A stretch of 64,000 nucleotides of DNA from Pseudanabaena sp. BC1403 (GTDB taxonomy: Bacteria > Cyanobacteriota > Cyanobacteriia > Pseudanabaenales > Pseudanabaenaceae): positions 1 through 64,000 of the forward strand of contig NZ_PDDM01000017.1 in assembly GCF_002914585.1 (NCBI RefSeq), written 5' to 3'. Within the stretch, counting starts at the first letter, position 1. The number at the start of each line of letters is the position of its first letter. The notes below the pieces were generated by a model. That model was not told the DNA's origin and ran no database searches. It worked only from the letters and a program-made list of their open reading frames with translations. The translations under genes and the position numbers were made by a program. Shown here piece by piece: positions 7,649 to 17,082 of the stretch.

Positions 7649-8778
7649 TAGATTTTGATATCGCGGCGCGTGATTCGACCATTAGGTGCATCAATATATC
7701 GGGGCAATGTACTTTGATCGATAACTTTTAGCGTATCCATATCGTAGGTTGTATAAATCGTTTCCGCAGTTTCCAACTTAATATCGATTACTGACACTGT
7801 TCTATTTGGTGCTAGATCACCACTTAGTAAGCGACGAGGCCCATCACCTAAAACGCCTGCATGGAGTAGTTCTAATTTGCCTTTATGAGCAGGATAGTAA
7901 GCGTGATGATGTCCACTAATATAGGTATGCACATTATATTTTTCTAATAAGGCTCTAAGACGCTCAGAATCTTCCAAGTAATTGCCAGCAGTCTCCCGCC
8001 CCTTGGAAACTGCATAGAGTGGCAAGTGCCCGATCGCAATTCGTAACTTCGCCTTTTTCGCAGCTTCACTAGCGAGACTCTTTTCCACCCACTTCAATTG
8101 TTCTGATGGAATTTCAGATGTAGATGCATCCCAAGTTAAAAAGAAGACATCATTTTGCTCAAATGTATAGTAAAAAGGAAATCCTGCACGATCAACAAAG
8201 TTTAAATTTGGATCGTTTTTGGGATCATTCCAGTATTTGAGCACAGCATTGCGATCGTTCTCAAAGGTGGATTTTCCGCCAAAGGAGGAGCCTGATGCAT
8301 CATGATTCCCAATCGTAAATCCAAAGGGAAGTTTGGCTTTGCGAATTGGTGCGGCAATATGCTTGTCAAATCCTTTCCACATGGCTTCTATTTCGGAAGG
8401 TTTGAGGGTATTGTCTTGTCCTGCCACCATATCGCCACCACATAGCACTAAGTCTGGTTCCCAATCTGGCAAAAATGCGATCGCCTGTTTAACCTGATCA
8501 ATATAATCCGTAGAACCATAAGCACTATTGAGATCGCTAACCACCACAATTCGCACATCACCCCTCACGGGTGCATATAGTCCTTTTGGTGCAGGGTTTG
8601 ATGATCTTTTGACAGTTGGAGATTTGGTAGGTTTAGGGTTGTTGGCTATGGGAGATGCGGTCTCTGTAGGTGCGACATCAGGTTTGCGGTTCAGAATTCC
8701 CGAAAAAGCAGCCCCACCAATCCCGCCACCAAGCACTAATCCACCAAATATCAATAACTGCCGCCGTTTGAATGCCAT
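7648..8778 (-). CDS. Exported calcineurin-like metallophosphoesterase
   Basis: A 376-residue protein. The N-terminus KRRQLLIFGGLVLGGGIGG looks like a twin-arginine export signal (the RR lies before a glycine-rich hydrophobic stretch), followed by a Pro/Thr/Ser linker to about residue 68. The phosphoesterase core shows SDLN (the usual His is Asn), CGGDMV, GNHD, IGHLPLY and SGHHHAYY, the dimetal-binding motifs. The substrate cannot be deduced. The downstream hairpin merges with the stop codon. Preceded by a long spacer with two hairpins. Confidence 0.88.
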   Translation of the reverse strand: MAFKRRQLLIFGGLVLGGGIGGAAFSGILNRKPDVAPTETASPIANNPKPTKSPTVKRSSNPAPKGLYAPVRGDVRIVVVSDLNSAYGSTDYIDQVKQAIAFLPDWEPDLVLCGGDMVAGQDNTLKPSEIEAMWKGFDKHIAAPIRKAKLPFGFTIGNHDASGSSFGGKSTFENDRNAVLKYWNDPKNDPNLNFVDRAGFPFYYTFEQNDVFFLTWDASTSEIPSEQLKWVEKSLASEAAKKAKLRIAIGHLPLYAVSKGRETAGNYLEDSERLRALLEKYNVHTYISGHHHAYYPAHKGKLELLHAGVLGDGPRRLLSGDLAPNRTVSVIDIKLETAETIYTTYDMDTLKVIDQSTLPRYIDAPNGRITRRDIKI

Positions 8779-9008
8779 AGGATCTTAAATATCTACTTGC
8801 TGCAATATTTTATAGTGATCGCTAGGTGTAATGCTAAATAATTTAAGTTAGTTGAGAGTATTCTGCAAAGCTTGAATGGTTAATGAAAGCGATCGCCTAT
8901 CACTATTAGATCTCTTGTAAATTAGGTTGGGAGTGGGTTAGGAGTGATTTTTTTGAACTTAAGAGGTAGCCAAAAGTATCGAGATCAGGGCAAAGTTATA
9001 ACGGCTTT

Positions 9009-9069
9009 CATAAAACCCAAGAATTGATTGGCGGCGCTTCGCGCCGCCAATCAATTCTTGGGTTTTATG
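9009..9069. repeat. 61-bp perfect hairpin, 29-bp stem
   Basis: CATAAAACCCAAGAATTGAT continues through GGCGGCGC, a TTC loop and the exact complement. It is not at a gene end, so a simple terminator role is unlikely. Confidence 0.85.
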
Positions 9070-9184
9070 TCCTAAGACAAGGGACTGTAGCAATAATTTG
9101 CAAACCGATATAATTTGGCGCAGAAAGCATTGCTAAACTAAAATCTATACACATAGAGCTTTTTGGGCAATACTGTTATCGACT

Positions 9185-9237
9185 CATTGAATAATTAGGC
9201 GTGCGCGGCTTCGTCGCGCACGCCTAATTATTCAATG
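9185..9237. repeat. 53-bp perfect hairpin
   Basis: CATTGAATAATTAGGCGTGC and GCG pair with the complement across a seven-base loop, about 57 bp upstream of the response-regulator start. Confidence 0.85.
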
Positions 9238-9293
9238 GGAAGAGAGTAAGTGTTGATTCGAGAATGAAAGAAGTTGAGATTGATGGGAAACTT

Positions 9294-9977
9294 ATGCGAA
9301 TCTTATTGGTGGATGACGAAGAAGAGCTTGCCGAACCACTACAACGAATTTTGGCAAATCAGGGTTATTTAGTTGATAGCGCTAATAGTGGCGATCGCGG
9401 CTGGGAATTGGCACAGACAGGTGATTATGACTTGCTGATTTTGGATTGGATGATGCCTGAGAAATCGGGGGTAGAAATTTGCAGCTCATTGCGACAGAAA
9501 GGAGATAGTACACCCGTACTCATACTCACTGCCAAGGATACTCTTGACGATCGCGTAGCAGGTTTAGATAGTGGCGCTGACGATTATTTAGTAAAACCTT
9601 TTGAATTGCGGGAGTTACTTGCCAGAGTGAGGGCGTTACTGCGCCGCGCACCCTCTCCACTCGCATTAACAAGTGAGCCTGCAAAATTAAGTTATGGAGA
9701 CTTGGAACTTGATCGCGATAATCAAGTCGTATATCGAGATCAGATTGCGATCGCTTTAACCGAGAGAGAATATCAGCTCTTAGAGTATTTTATGTTTCAT
9801 CCAAACCAATTACTAAGCCATGAACTCATCTCACAACATCTCTGGAAAGAAGGAGAAGATGCCCCAACTAGTAATGCCCTAGCCGCACAGATCAAATTAT
9901 TACGGCGCAAAATTGATCGTGATCGCCAAATTTCTTTGATCAATACTGTGTATGGCAAAGGCTATCGCTTTGGCTGA
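9294..9977 (+). CDS. OmpR/RppA-type response regulator, orphan
   Basis: From MRILLVDDEEELAEPL the protein is 227 residues: a receiver domain with acidic pocket DDE, phospho-acceptor Asp51 (LILDWMMPEKSG) and Lys in LVKPFELRELLARVRALLRR, then a winged-helix output domain (LTEREYQLLEYF.. to NTVYGKGYRFG). The pattern is close to RppA/ManR-like cyanobacterial regulators. An ATG 30 bp upstream (9264) would add ten residues; the chosen start matches the family. No histidine kinase is adjacent; the next gene is tamB. A hairpin follows the stop. Confidence 0.88.
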   Translation: MRILLVDDEEELAEPLQRILANQGYLVDSANSGDRGWELAQTGDYDLLILDWMMPEKSGVEICSSLRQKGDSTPVLILTAKDTLDDRVAGLDSGADDYLVKPFELRELLARVRALLRRAPSPLALTSEPAKLSYGDLELDRDNQVVYRDQIAIALTEREYQLLEYFMFHPNQLLSHELISQHLWKEGEDAPTSNALAAQIKLLRRKIDRDRQISLINTVYGKGYRFG

Positions 9978-9981
9978 AAAT

Positions 9982-10028
9982 CAGATCTTTCTTTGCAAGG
10001 TTTGTTTCGCGAACCTTGCAAAAATCTG
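9982..10028 (+). terminator. Hairpin after response regulator
   Basis: CAGAT..TTTGCAAGGTT, loop, AACCTTGCAAA..ATCTG directly after the stop codon. Confidence 0.65.
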
Positions 10029-10168
10029 TAGTAATCGTACTTTACTTGATAAAGGAAACCTGATATTTTTTAAAAGCTTTGCTTAGTAAGGCTTTCAAAA
10101 ATTGAAACTCGATCTAAGGCGAACATATGTAAAATGGTGTCGTGAGGGCATCAACGGAGTGAAAAATT

Positions 10169-13100
10169 GTGGGACAGGCTCAACTACCGCCGCAGAGACC
10201 GACTAACTCTACATTTGCCAAAAATCTAGGGCGTGTAGGTGTCGGACTAGCGATCGCATTTACAGCAACTAGCTTAGGTGCTTTTTGGTATGGACGCTAT
10301 TTTTTAAATGAGCAACTGTCGCCACTATTACAGACCGAGCTTGCCAAATCGCTCAAGCGTCCTTTACAGCTAGGCAAGGTTGAACGAGTTAGTTTTTCGA
10401 GCATTAGGTTTGGTAAGTCGATCGTGCCACCAACCGATAAGGAGTCAAACTTTTTAGCAGTTGAGGCACTCGAAGTTAAGGTTGATCTTTGGAGCTATTT
10501 GATCAGTCGCAAAATTGGTTTGGATGCGATCGCGGAGCAGCCACAGGTATTTCTAAAGCAGGACGTTACAGGTTTACTGCAATTACCCAAGATCACCCCA
10601 CCAGAAACAACTACCAAAGAAGGCTTTGTTGATCTTCGGACGGTCACTTTTAGTGATGCACAAGTAACTATCCAAACGATCGCTAAGGGTGAGCTGGTAT
10701 CTCTTAGTCAAGTACAGATTGATAGTAATTGGAAAATCACTGATCTAAATAATCAGAGCCTAAAGATGAATGGCAAAGGTCGTGTAACTTTACCCAATCT
10801 TGCTGCGATCGCTGTCCCCCCAAATCCTGAACAGTTAAAAAAGGCGATCGAGACTGCCAATGCAGAAAAAGGAGGCAACAAGGGCAATGTAACTTTTGCA
10901 ATTGATTGGGATCTGACTAGAGGGATAGGCACTGTTGATATTCAGTCTAAAGATTTGCAGGTTGCGGCAATCCAAGGATTTGCGGTTAGCCTGCCCTTTC
11001 AGGTTCAACAAGGTAAGCTTGATGCCGAGGCAAAAATTTCGGTAGATGCAGAAAAGACGACTCCTAGTGATTCGGTGCTAGCGGCAAATAAAATTTCCAT
11101 AACTGCTCAACTTACTGATGGGGTGATCAAATCTCCCCAATTAGCCAAGCCAATCACTGAAATTTCAGGGCAACTCAGCTTTGATGGTACTGATGCAACT
11201 TTAAAGGAATTTTCTGCGAACTACGGTTTGTTGGTGACAACTGTCGATGGGACATTTAATCAGCAAAAGGGTTTTAATTTGAACTTTGCTAGTACCGTAC
11301 TAGATCTAGCGAAAGGACTGGAAAGTTTTAATATCAAAACACCTGTAGCGATCGCAGGCGAGGTGAAGCTCGCAGGTAAACTTACGGGAACAACTAAAAA
11401 ACCCGCCCTGACGCTAAACATTACTACGCCCAAACCTGTGAGCTTTGATCGGGTAACTGTCGATCGCTTTTTAGCCACCATTGAGCTCAAAGATTTAAAT
11501 ACACTCCAAATCAAAAAAGTTCAAGCCGCCTCCACAGGTGCAACGCTCACAGGCGAAGGGCAAATTCGCTTGCCCCAAAAAGATCAACCTGCGGAAGTCC
11601 TATTTACCTCAAGCCTCGTTGGCGTTGCCGAAGAGTTCACAAAACTCTATGGGGCAAAATTACCGATCACCATTGGTCAAATTACTAGTTCTTTACAAAT
11701 TACTGGCGCTCTAGCAAATCCCCAAATTCTGGCTCAAATTGATGCTCCTAATGCGACCTATCCTGCAAAGGGAGAAGTCTTTTTAGCGGATGGATTAGCT
11801 ACGATTCGGAATACGCGGGTGCGGTTTCCCATTGGTGAGATTGGGATAGCAGGTAGCTACAATATCACTAGCGGTGCGTGGAAATCCCAGCTAAATAGTA
11901 ATGGCATTCCTTTATCAGCGTTTCTCCTAAATCAAAAAGGCATTCTCGAAGGATTCATCAATCTACGGAGCGATCGCGGTGGTTTTTCGTTAGCAGATAT
12001 TACTGGTGATGGCACTGTGACCTTGCCCCAAGGATTAACAGAAATCCCCGATGCGATCGCCGCGAATTTGATATGGGATGGAAAGAATCTGCTGATTCCT
12101 TCACTACAAGTTGGTAATTATTTAACCGCCAATGGCAAAGTAGATCTAGCATTCCCTAATAATTCACGTAATGAATTTCCCACAGGCATTGCAGGAATTA
12201 ACCTCGATCTGATTTCGCGCAATGTTAATATCAATCGCTTAGCAACTCTCTCTAGCGCAATACCCGCTCAAGCCTCAGGGATTTTCAACTTTCGGGGCAA
12301 TCTTTCAGGGGCGATCGACCAACTTAAAATTGCTGGAGCATTACAACTGGATAATGTTGATCTAGCTTCTTTAGGTGCTAGCTTTGCCAAGCAAGGGATT
12401 GTGGCTCCGTCACGCGGCTCACTAGATTTTGATGGCTCAATTAATGGTGATCTGACGGCTCCAAGACTAGTCGGTAATCTGCGTGTTGCCAGCTTAAAGG
12501 TTAATCAAATAGAACTTGATAAGCTCACTTTTAACGGAGCTTTAAATGGAATTGGCAGCGTTATTCAAGCAACTGGAGATCTACTACTAGCGGGACTAAG
12601 AGTTGATAAATTAGCCTTTGATCCAAGATTAGAAGGGAAGCTCAATTTTGATGGTAATCAAGGCTTAAATGTTGATTTGCGCGGCAAGCGCGATCGCATT
12701 GCTGCCCGACTAGATAATGCGTTTCGTCCCATCGATTTTACGGTAAATTTGGGAGAATCTACAGCGACAGGTAGACGTTTTGAGAATAACCCTCGTCGTT
12801 TACAAGTTGCAGTCAAAAATATTCCACTTGCCTTAGCTGCTTCTTTGGCTGGGCAAAATGATGTGAGTGGCAAGCTGTCTAGTAATCTCATCGTTGATTT
12901 TACGAATAATCCCACTGCGATCGGAGATGTTACCGTTGAGCGTCCTCGCTTCGGGAGGGTAGTTGCGGAACGTGCGATCGCCAAGGTTTCCTATGCTAAT
13001 GGTGTATTGGATGTTAAAGATGGCAACTTAAATATTCGGCAGGGGGAGGTTAATAATGAGTATAAATTCAATTTGACTTACAATCCTCAAGCTGAAGATC

Positions 13101-15310
13101 CGATCTCAGGTGCTGCCGAAATTACACAGGGCAGAATTCAAGATGTATTCGCCACGCTCCAATGGGCTAACATTGTCGATGTTACCCAAGGTATTACCTT
13201 TGCTAAAAATAGAGCAGCAGAATTACAGCCCTTAGAATCAATCAGATTGATGGGAGAGCCTCTGTACAAGCAGTTACAATATCTCACTCAGATTGAACTG
13301 CGACAAGAACAGCAGGAAACTGTTAATTCAGCCCGCAATTTCAATCTGCCGCCGCTCACGGATTTTCGTGGTGATATCAAGGGCAAGGTCACCTTTGGGT
13401 TTAACAAACGGAGAGGTATTCGTGTCGGGTTCAATCTTACTGGCAAAAAATTTGAGTATGGAAAGTTTGCTGTTGATGATATTCAAATAGAGGGACGTTA
13501 TGCCTATGGTGTTTTCAATATTGCTAAAGCAAATTTCCAGTCCGATAAGAGCTATGGACGAATTACAAAGGCGAGAATTAGACTTACTCCTTCATCCAAT
13601 CCATTATTTCGATTCCGTGAACAAAGTGGTGAAATTGAACTAAAAGATTTTCCCATTGAATCTTTGAGACCATTGCCATTTTTTAGCGCAATTCCCTTTG
13701 ATTTGACAGGCAAAGTTAACGGCAATCTCTCCATCTCTGGTACTAATTTATTGGATTTAGGAGTTAAAGGACAATTGAGCCTGACCGATGGCTCCGTTAA
13801 TCGTCAACCGATTGATTTTGTGGCGGTGAAGTTTAACTATGACAAGTTAAATATTAATTTCAATGCCAATATGAAGGTTGCAGGTAAGGATTCTGTTGTC
13901 GCTTCTGGTAATTTTGGTGTTTTTGGTATCTTTGACGTTAAGCTTGATGTTAAGGATGAAGGTATTGCTTTTATCAATATTTTCAATCAGCCTGTACGCT
14001 GGGTAAATGGGAAAGGCAATATCAATCTCACTGCAAATGGAACATTTAGGGATCCGAAAATCGCAGGCAAGATGACGGTTGAGAATGCAAAGGTCAAAAT
14101 TGCAGGCTTACCAGGAGATTTTACTGAAGTTCAAGGTGTGATCGACTTCACTCGCGATCGCTTAATTAGTAATATCACTAGCAACTTTAGCGAAGGCAAA
14201 CTCGCTTTAAAAGGGATTCTCCCGATTAGTAATCCTAATCTGATACAAACAGATAGTCCAGAATATCAACAAGCCCTCGCCATCAATGCCGACAAGCTCA
14301 AGTTGAATATCCGAGATATTAGTTCTGACAACTTCAATACGCGAGTCATTGTTCGAGGCTCCCTATTAGCACCCATAATCACAGGTGAAGTGGCGCTAGG
14401 AGACGGGCGATTGGTTATCGGTAATGATGCTGCTCCCAATAGCTCGACCCTAGCTGATGACAGTAGCAATTTAGCAGATGTAGCCTTTGACCGCCTCGGA
14501 GTTAAATTGCAAAACATGCAAGTGACACGCTTTCCTCTATTTAATTTCTTGGGAGAAGGAACACTAATTGTAAATGGAACCCTCCTCAATCCAGAACCAG
14601 AAGGTAAAATCAATATTTCACGCGGACAGTTCAACGCAATTTCGACAAGGTTCCGTCTTGATCGTGCTTACGAAAACTTTGTAGAGTTTAAACCCACTCA
14701 AGGACTCAATCCAACTTTAAATGTCCGTGTTTCTGGCGCTGTTGCCGAGATCACCCGCGTACCGATAAATTCTAATCGCCCCGACGATCTATTTCGTCCC
14801 AATGAAGTTCCTGTTAGCAATTTGGGGGCGCAGAAGACTCTAAGAGTCCAAGCTAGTGTCACAGGCACGGCTCTTGCGCCAGATATTCGTCTTTCCAGTA
14901 GCCCACCTCGCAGTCAAGCAGAAATCATTGCCCTAATAGGTGGTGGTATTTTGCAACAACAGGGTGGATCTGACCCTGCTGCGGCACTGGCGAGTTTTGC
15001 AGGTGGTACAGTTCTTAACTTCCTCCAAGATGCGATCGGTGATGCGTTGAATCTGGCAGAATTTAATCTCAGTCCAGTTACTACTAGCACTTCAAGTAAT
15101 AGCAGTACAGGAACATTAGGGCTGTCGGCTGAAGCTGCGATCGATGTCAGTAACAGTTTCTCGATCGCCCTCCAACGGATTATTAATGATTCCACCCAAC
15201 CAACTAATTTCTCCGTTCGTTATCGTGTTGATCCAAATATTTTATTGCGCGGTAACTACGGCACAAATGGCAACACAGGTATCTCAATCGAATACGAAAA
15301 TCGTTTTTAA
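10169..15310 (+). CDS. tamB: TamB/DUF490 family envelope protein
   Basis: A 1713-residue protein with one N-terminal membrane anchor (around residues 21-46, VGVGLAIAFTATSLGAFWYG) followed by long repetitive beta-rich sequence of AsmA/TamB type (repeated LxGxGxxxL, ITGALxNPQI and SGTNLLDL units). The C-terminal DUF490 domain contains SSPPRSQAEIIALIGGG, AEFNLSPVT and the terminal strands YRVDPNILLRGNYGTNG. TamB proteins bridge the inner and outer membranes and serve outer-membrane protein assembly or lipid transfer. The GTG start is supported by GGAG nine bases upstream. Cyanobacterial and chloroplast Tic236 homologues are similar in size. Confidence 0.92.
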   Translation: MGQAQLPPQRPTNSTFAKNLGRVGVGLAIAFTATSLGAFWYGRYFLNEQLSPLLQTELAKSLKRPLQLGKVERVSFSSIRFGKSIVPPTDKESNFLAVEALEVKVDLWSYLISRKIGLDAIAEQPQVFLKQDVTGLLQLPKITPPETTTKEGFVDLRTVTFSDAQVTIQTIAKGELVSLSQVQIDSNWKITDLNNQSLKMNGKGRVTLPNLAAIAVPPNPEQLKKAIETANAEKGGNKGNVTFAIDWDLTRGIGTVDIQSKDLQVAAIQGFAVSLPFQVQQGKLDAEAKISVDAEKTTPSDSVLAANKISITAQLTDGVIKSPQLAKPITEISGQLSFDGTDATLKEFSANYGLLVTTVDGTFNQQKGFNLNFASTVLDLAKGLESFNIKTPVAIAGEVKLAGKLTGTTKKPALTLNITTPKPVSFDRVTVDRFLATIELKDLNTLQIKKVQAASTGATLTGEGQIRLPQKDQPAEVLFTSSLVGVAEEFTKLYGAKLPITIGQITSSLQITGALANPQILAQIDAPNATYPAKGEVFLADGLATIRNTRVRFPIGEIGIAGSYNITSGAWKSQLNSNGIPLSAFLLNQKGILEGFINLRSDRGGFSLADITGDGTVTLPQGLTEIPDAIAANLIWDGKNLLIPSLQVGNYLTANGKVDLAFPNNSRNEFPTGIAGINLDLISRNVNINRLATLSSAIPAQASGIFNFRGNLSGAIDQLKIAGALQLDNVDLASLGASFAKQGIVAPSRGSLDFDGSINGDLTAPRLVGNLRVASLKVNQIELDKLTFNGALNGIGSVIQATGDLLLAGLRVDKLAFDPRLEGKLNFDGNQGLNVDLRGKRDRIAARLDNAFRPIDFTVNLGESTATGRRFENNPRRLQVAVKNIPLALAASLAGQNDVSGKLSSNLIVDFTNNPTAIGDVTVERPRFGRVVAERAIAKVSYANGVLDVKDGNLNIRQGEVNNEYKFNLTYNPQAEDPISGAAEITQGRIQDVFATLQWANIVDVTQGITFAKNRAAELQPLESIRLMGEPLYKQLQYLTQIELRQEQQETVNSARNFNLPPLTDFRGDIKGKVTFGFNKRRGIRVGFNLTGKKFEYGKFAVDDIQIEGRYAYGVFNIAKANFQSDKSYGRITKARIRLTPSSNPLFRFREQSGEIELKDFPIESLRPLPFFSAIPFDLTGKVNGNLSISGTNLLDLGVKGQLSLTDGSVNRQPIDFVAVKFNYDKLNINFNANMKVAGKDSVVASGNFGVFGIFDVKLDVKDEGIAFINIFNQPVRWVNGKGNINLTANGTFRDPKIAGKMTVENAKVKIAGLPGDFTEVQGVIDFTRDRLISNITSNFSEGKLALKGILPISNPNLIQTDSPEYQQALAINADKLKLNIRDISSDNFNTRVIVRGSLLAPIITGEVALGDGRLVIGNDAAPNSSTLADDSSNLADVAFDRLGVKLQNMQVTRFPLFNFLGEGTLIVNGTLLNPEPEGKINISRGQFNAISTRFRLDRAYENFVEFKPTQGLNPTLNVRVSGAVAEITRVPINSNRPDDLFRPNEVPVSNLGAQKTLRVQASVTGTALAPDIRLSSSPPRSQAEIIALIGGGILQQQGGSDPAAALASFAGGTVLNFLQDAIGDALNLAEFNLSPVTTSTSSNSSTGTLGLSAEAAIDVSNSFSIALQRIINDSTQPTNFSVRYRVDPNILLRGNYGTNGNTGISIEYENRF

Positions 15311-15415
15311 AGTTTTGAGGCTCTGGAGGTTCAGAGTTATTGGGTACAAACGGGTTGGCATCCTTTTGAGCTTGCGTTATGAAAATTATTTTGTAAATTA
15401 ACGTGAGTTCGATAT

Positions 15416-15452
15416 AGCCATTTGCATCGCGCTTCGCACGACGCAAATGGCT
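15416..15452. repeat. 37-bp imperfect hairpin downstream of tamB
   Basis: AGCCATTTGC pairs with GCAAATGGCT around a GC-rich middle. It lies about 105 bp after tamB without a T-run. Confidence 0.6.
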
Positions 15453-15571
15453 AAAAACAGTAAGAATCGCTGATATCTTATCATCTCTTCCCTAAATCTT
15501 GATCGCTATTTGACAAAAATTGCCAATATTTGCCATAATTAAATTGTCGGAAATATACATAACTACTAGCT

Positions 15572-15823
15572 ATGACTACAGTAAATATCTCTGTTCCTGA
15601 TTCTATGAAGGCTTTTATAGATGAGCAGGTTTCTAAGGGTGGCTATAGCACTACGAGTGAATATATTCGGCAGTTGCTGCGTCAAGAGGCGGAGAGGATT
15701 GCTCAAGCGCGTTTGGAAACTTTGCTGTTAGAGGGGTTGGATAGTGGTGAGGCGATCGAAATTAATGATGATTGGTGGCAACAAAAACGGATTCAACTTC
15801 TAGATAGACTTCGCAAAAAGTAA
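15572..15823 (+). CDS. parD: ParD-like ribbon-helix-helix antitoxin
   Basis: An 83-residue antitoxin. Residues 1-45 are a ribbon-helix-helix (TVNISVPDSMKAFIDEQVSKGGYSTTSEYIRQLLRQEAER), characteristic of ParD/CC2985-type antitoxins, and the acidic C-terminal tail is the toxin-binding part. The stop overlaps the toxin start by one base (TAATG), which implies translational coupling. It presumably represses its own promoter as other ParD proteins do. Confidence 0.92.
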   Translation: MTTVNISVPDSMKAFIDEQVSKGGYSTTSEYIRQLLRQEAERIAQARLETLLLEGLDSGEAIEINDDWWQQKRIQLLDRLRKK

Positions 15824-16146
15824 TGGCTAGAAGGATTTTAATTAGACCAAAGGCTAGTGTTGACCTTGATGAGCAGTTTGCTTATATTGCGGAGGATAAT
15901 TTTGATGCTGCTTTGAATTTTTTCGATGCTGCGAGACAGACTTTTTCACAGTTAGCTCAATTACCTAGCATTGGTAGCATTTTCGATGTTAAAAATCCGC
16001 GTCTGGTTGGTTTACGGAAGTGGTCAGTGAAGGGTTTTAATAAGCATCTCATCTTCTATTTAGATCGGAATGATTGTATTGAGATTGTTAGGATTATTTA
16101 TGCTGCAAGGGATGTTTTACAGGTTTTAGCAGAAGAAGATTTATAA
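15823..16146 (+). CDS. parE: ParE/RelE-superfamily toxin
   Basis: A 107-residue type II toxin. RRILIRPKASVDLDEQFAYIAEDN, the central TFSQLAQLPSIGS, LVGLRKWSVKGFNKHLIFYL and the final VRIIYAARDVLQVLAEED form the ParE fold. It lies in a one-base overlap with parD. ParE-type toxins often target gyrase, but sequence cannot say whether this one does. No disruption is seen, so the module should be functional. Confidence 0.92.
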   Translation: MARRILIRPKASVDLDEQFAYIAEDNFDAALNFFDAARQTFSQLAQLPSIGSIFDVKNPRLVGLRKWSVKGFNKHLIFYLDRNDCIEIVRIIYAARDVLQVLAEEDL

Positions 16147-16393
16147 CTGGTGATTTAGGCAATCGCTCTTCACAAAAAATAGGCAAAAAGCAAGCACCTT
16201 CTCAATTTACCGATGTAACAATATCATAACAACTTGACGTATTTCAAATGCAGAAACCTCCAAAAAATCTCATGATTTTCAAGGTTTCTTTTTGAGTATT
16301 TTCACTATCCAGCAAAGACAACGTTGCAAAGAATTGATCACTTTTTATTGTTATGGTATTAGTATAATACACACAAACAATGTGTATTAACAT

Positions 16394-16636
16394 ATGTATC
16401 AACGCATTAACATCACATTACCCAACGAAACGCTACAGCTACTCGATCGCATTGCACCCAAAGGCGATCGCAGTCACTTCATTGACCAAGCCGTGAAATA
16501 CTACATCAACGCCGAAGCCAAGAAGAATCTACGGGACAAGCTCAAACAGGGCGCATTGCGTCGCGCAGATCGAGACTTAGGTATTACTCAAGACTGGTTT
16601 AATATCGATGAGGAATCATGGCAAAACGGAAAATAG
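16394..16636 (+). CDS. Ribbon-helix-helix antitoxin of MazF-type module
   Basis: An 80-residue protein starting MYQRINITLPNETLQLLDRI, a CopG/MetJ-like ribbon-helix-helix DNA-binding domain (GDRSHFIDQAVKYYI), with a polar C-terminus that should wrap the toxin. It overlaps the MazF-like gene by 19 bp. About 30 bases upstream of the start is TATTAGTATAATACACACAA, a plausible -10 region. This is the second complete toxin-antitoxin pair within 1.5 kb. Confidence 0.85.
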   Translation: MYQRINITLPNETLQLLDRIAPKGDRSHFIDQAVKYYINAEAKKNLRDKLKQGALRRADRDLGITQDWFNIDEESWQNGK

Positions 16637-16986
16637 AATTTCCCAAGAGAGGCGAAATCTATTTGGTTAACTTTGACCCTACCATTGGCTCAGAAATTCA
16701 GAAAACTAGACCTGCTCTCATTCTCCAAAATGATATTGCCAATCAATACAGCCCCATTACCATCGTTGCTGCCATCACATCCCAATTCGACCCTGAGACA
16801 TATCCCACAGAAGTTTTAATCAATCCCCCCGAAGGTGGACTAACCGTGACATCCGTAGTTCTTCTTAATCAGATTCGTTCCATTGACAAACAACGCTTGG
16901 TCAAAAAAATGGGTATTGTCTCAGATCACCTCATGGGATATGTGGATAACGCAATTCAAATAAGCTTAGGATTGATTGAGCTATAG
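16618..16986 (+). CDS. mazF: MazF/PemK-type endoribonuclease toxin
   Basis: A 122-residue PemK/MazF toxin. The signatures are KRGEIYLVNFDPTIGSEIQKTRPALILQN, conserved beta-strand residues including the Arg of KTRPALIL, and NQIRSIDKQRL. MazF toxins cut single-stranded RNA at short motifs; specificity cannot be read from sequence. GAGG precedes the start inside the antitoxin frame, consistent with coupled translation. Confidence 0.93.
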   Translation: MAKRKIEFPKRGEIYLVNFDPTIGSEIQKTRPALILQNDIANQYSPITIVAAITSQFDPETYPTEVLINPPEGGLTVTSVVLLNQIRSIDKQRLVKKMGIVSDHLMGYVDNAIQISLGLIEL

Positions 16987-17082
16987 AATTAGTTAGCGAT
17001 CGCCTATAACAACCTTGCTGTATATAGATACAAATCATAATCTTCATCATCACCAGTGCAAATCGTTTTTAATTTTGAGAGA

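Larger units (their letters stand above)
8779..9293. other. 515-bp spacer with two long hairpins
   Basis: No coding signal is seen. It holds two perfect hairpins (9009-9069 and 9185-9237) between the divergent metallophosphoesterase and response-regulator genes, and several HIP1 octamers. The promoters of both genes must lie here; no clear boxes are called. Confidence 0.6.

Noticed and set aside
15144-15401. 85-codon plus-strand frame overlapping the tamB end
   Set aside because: Out-of-frame within tamB; the tamB C-terminal motifs are clear.
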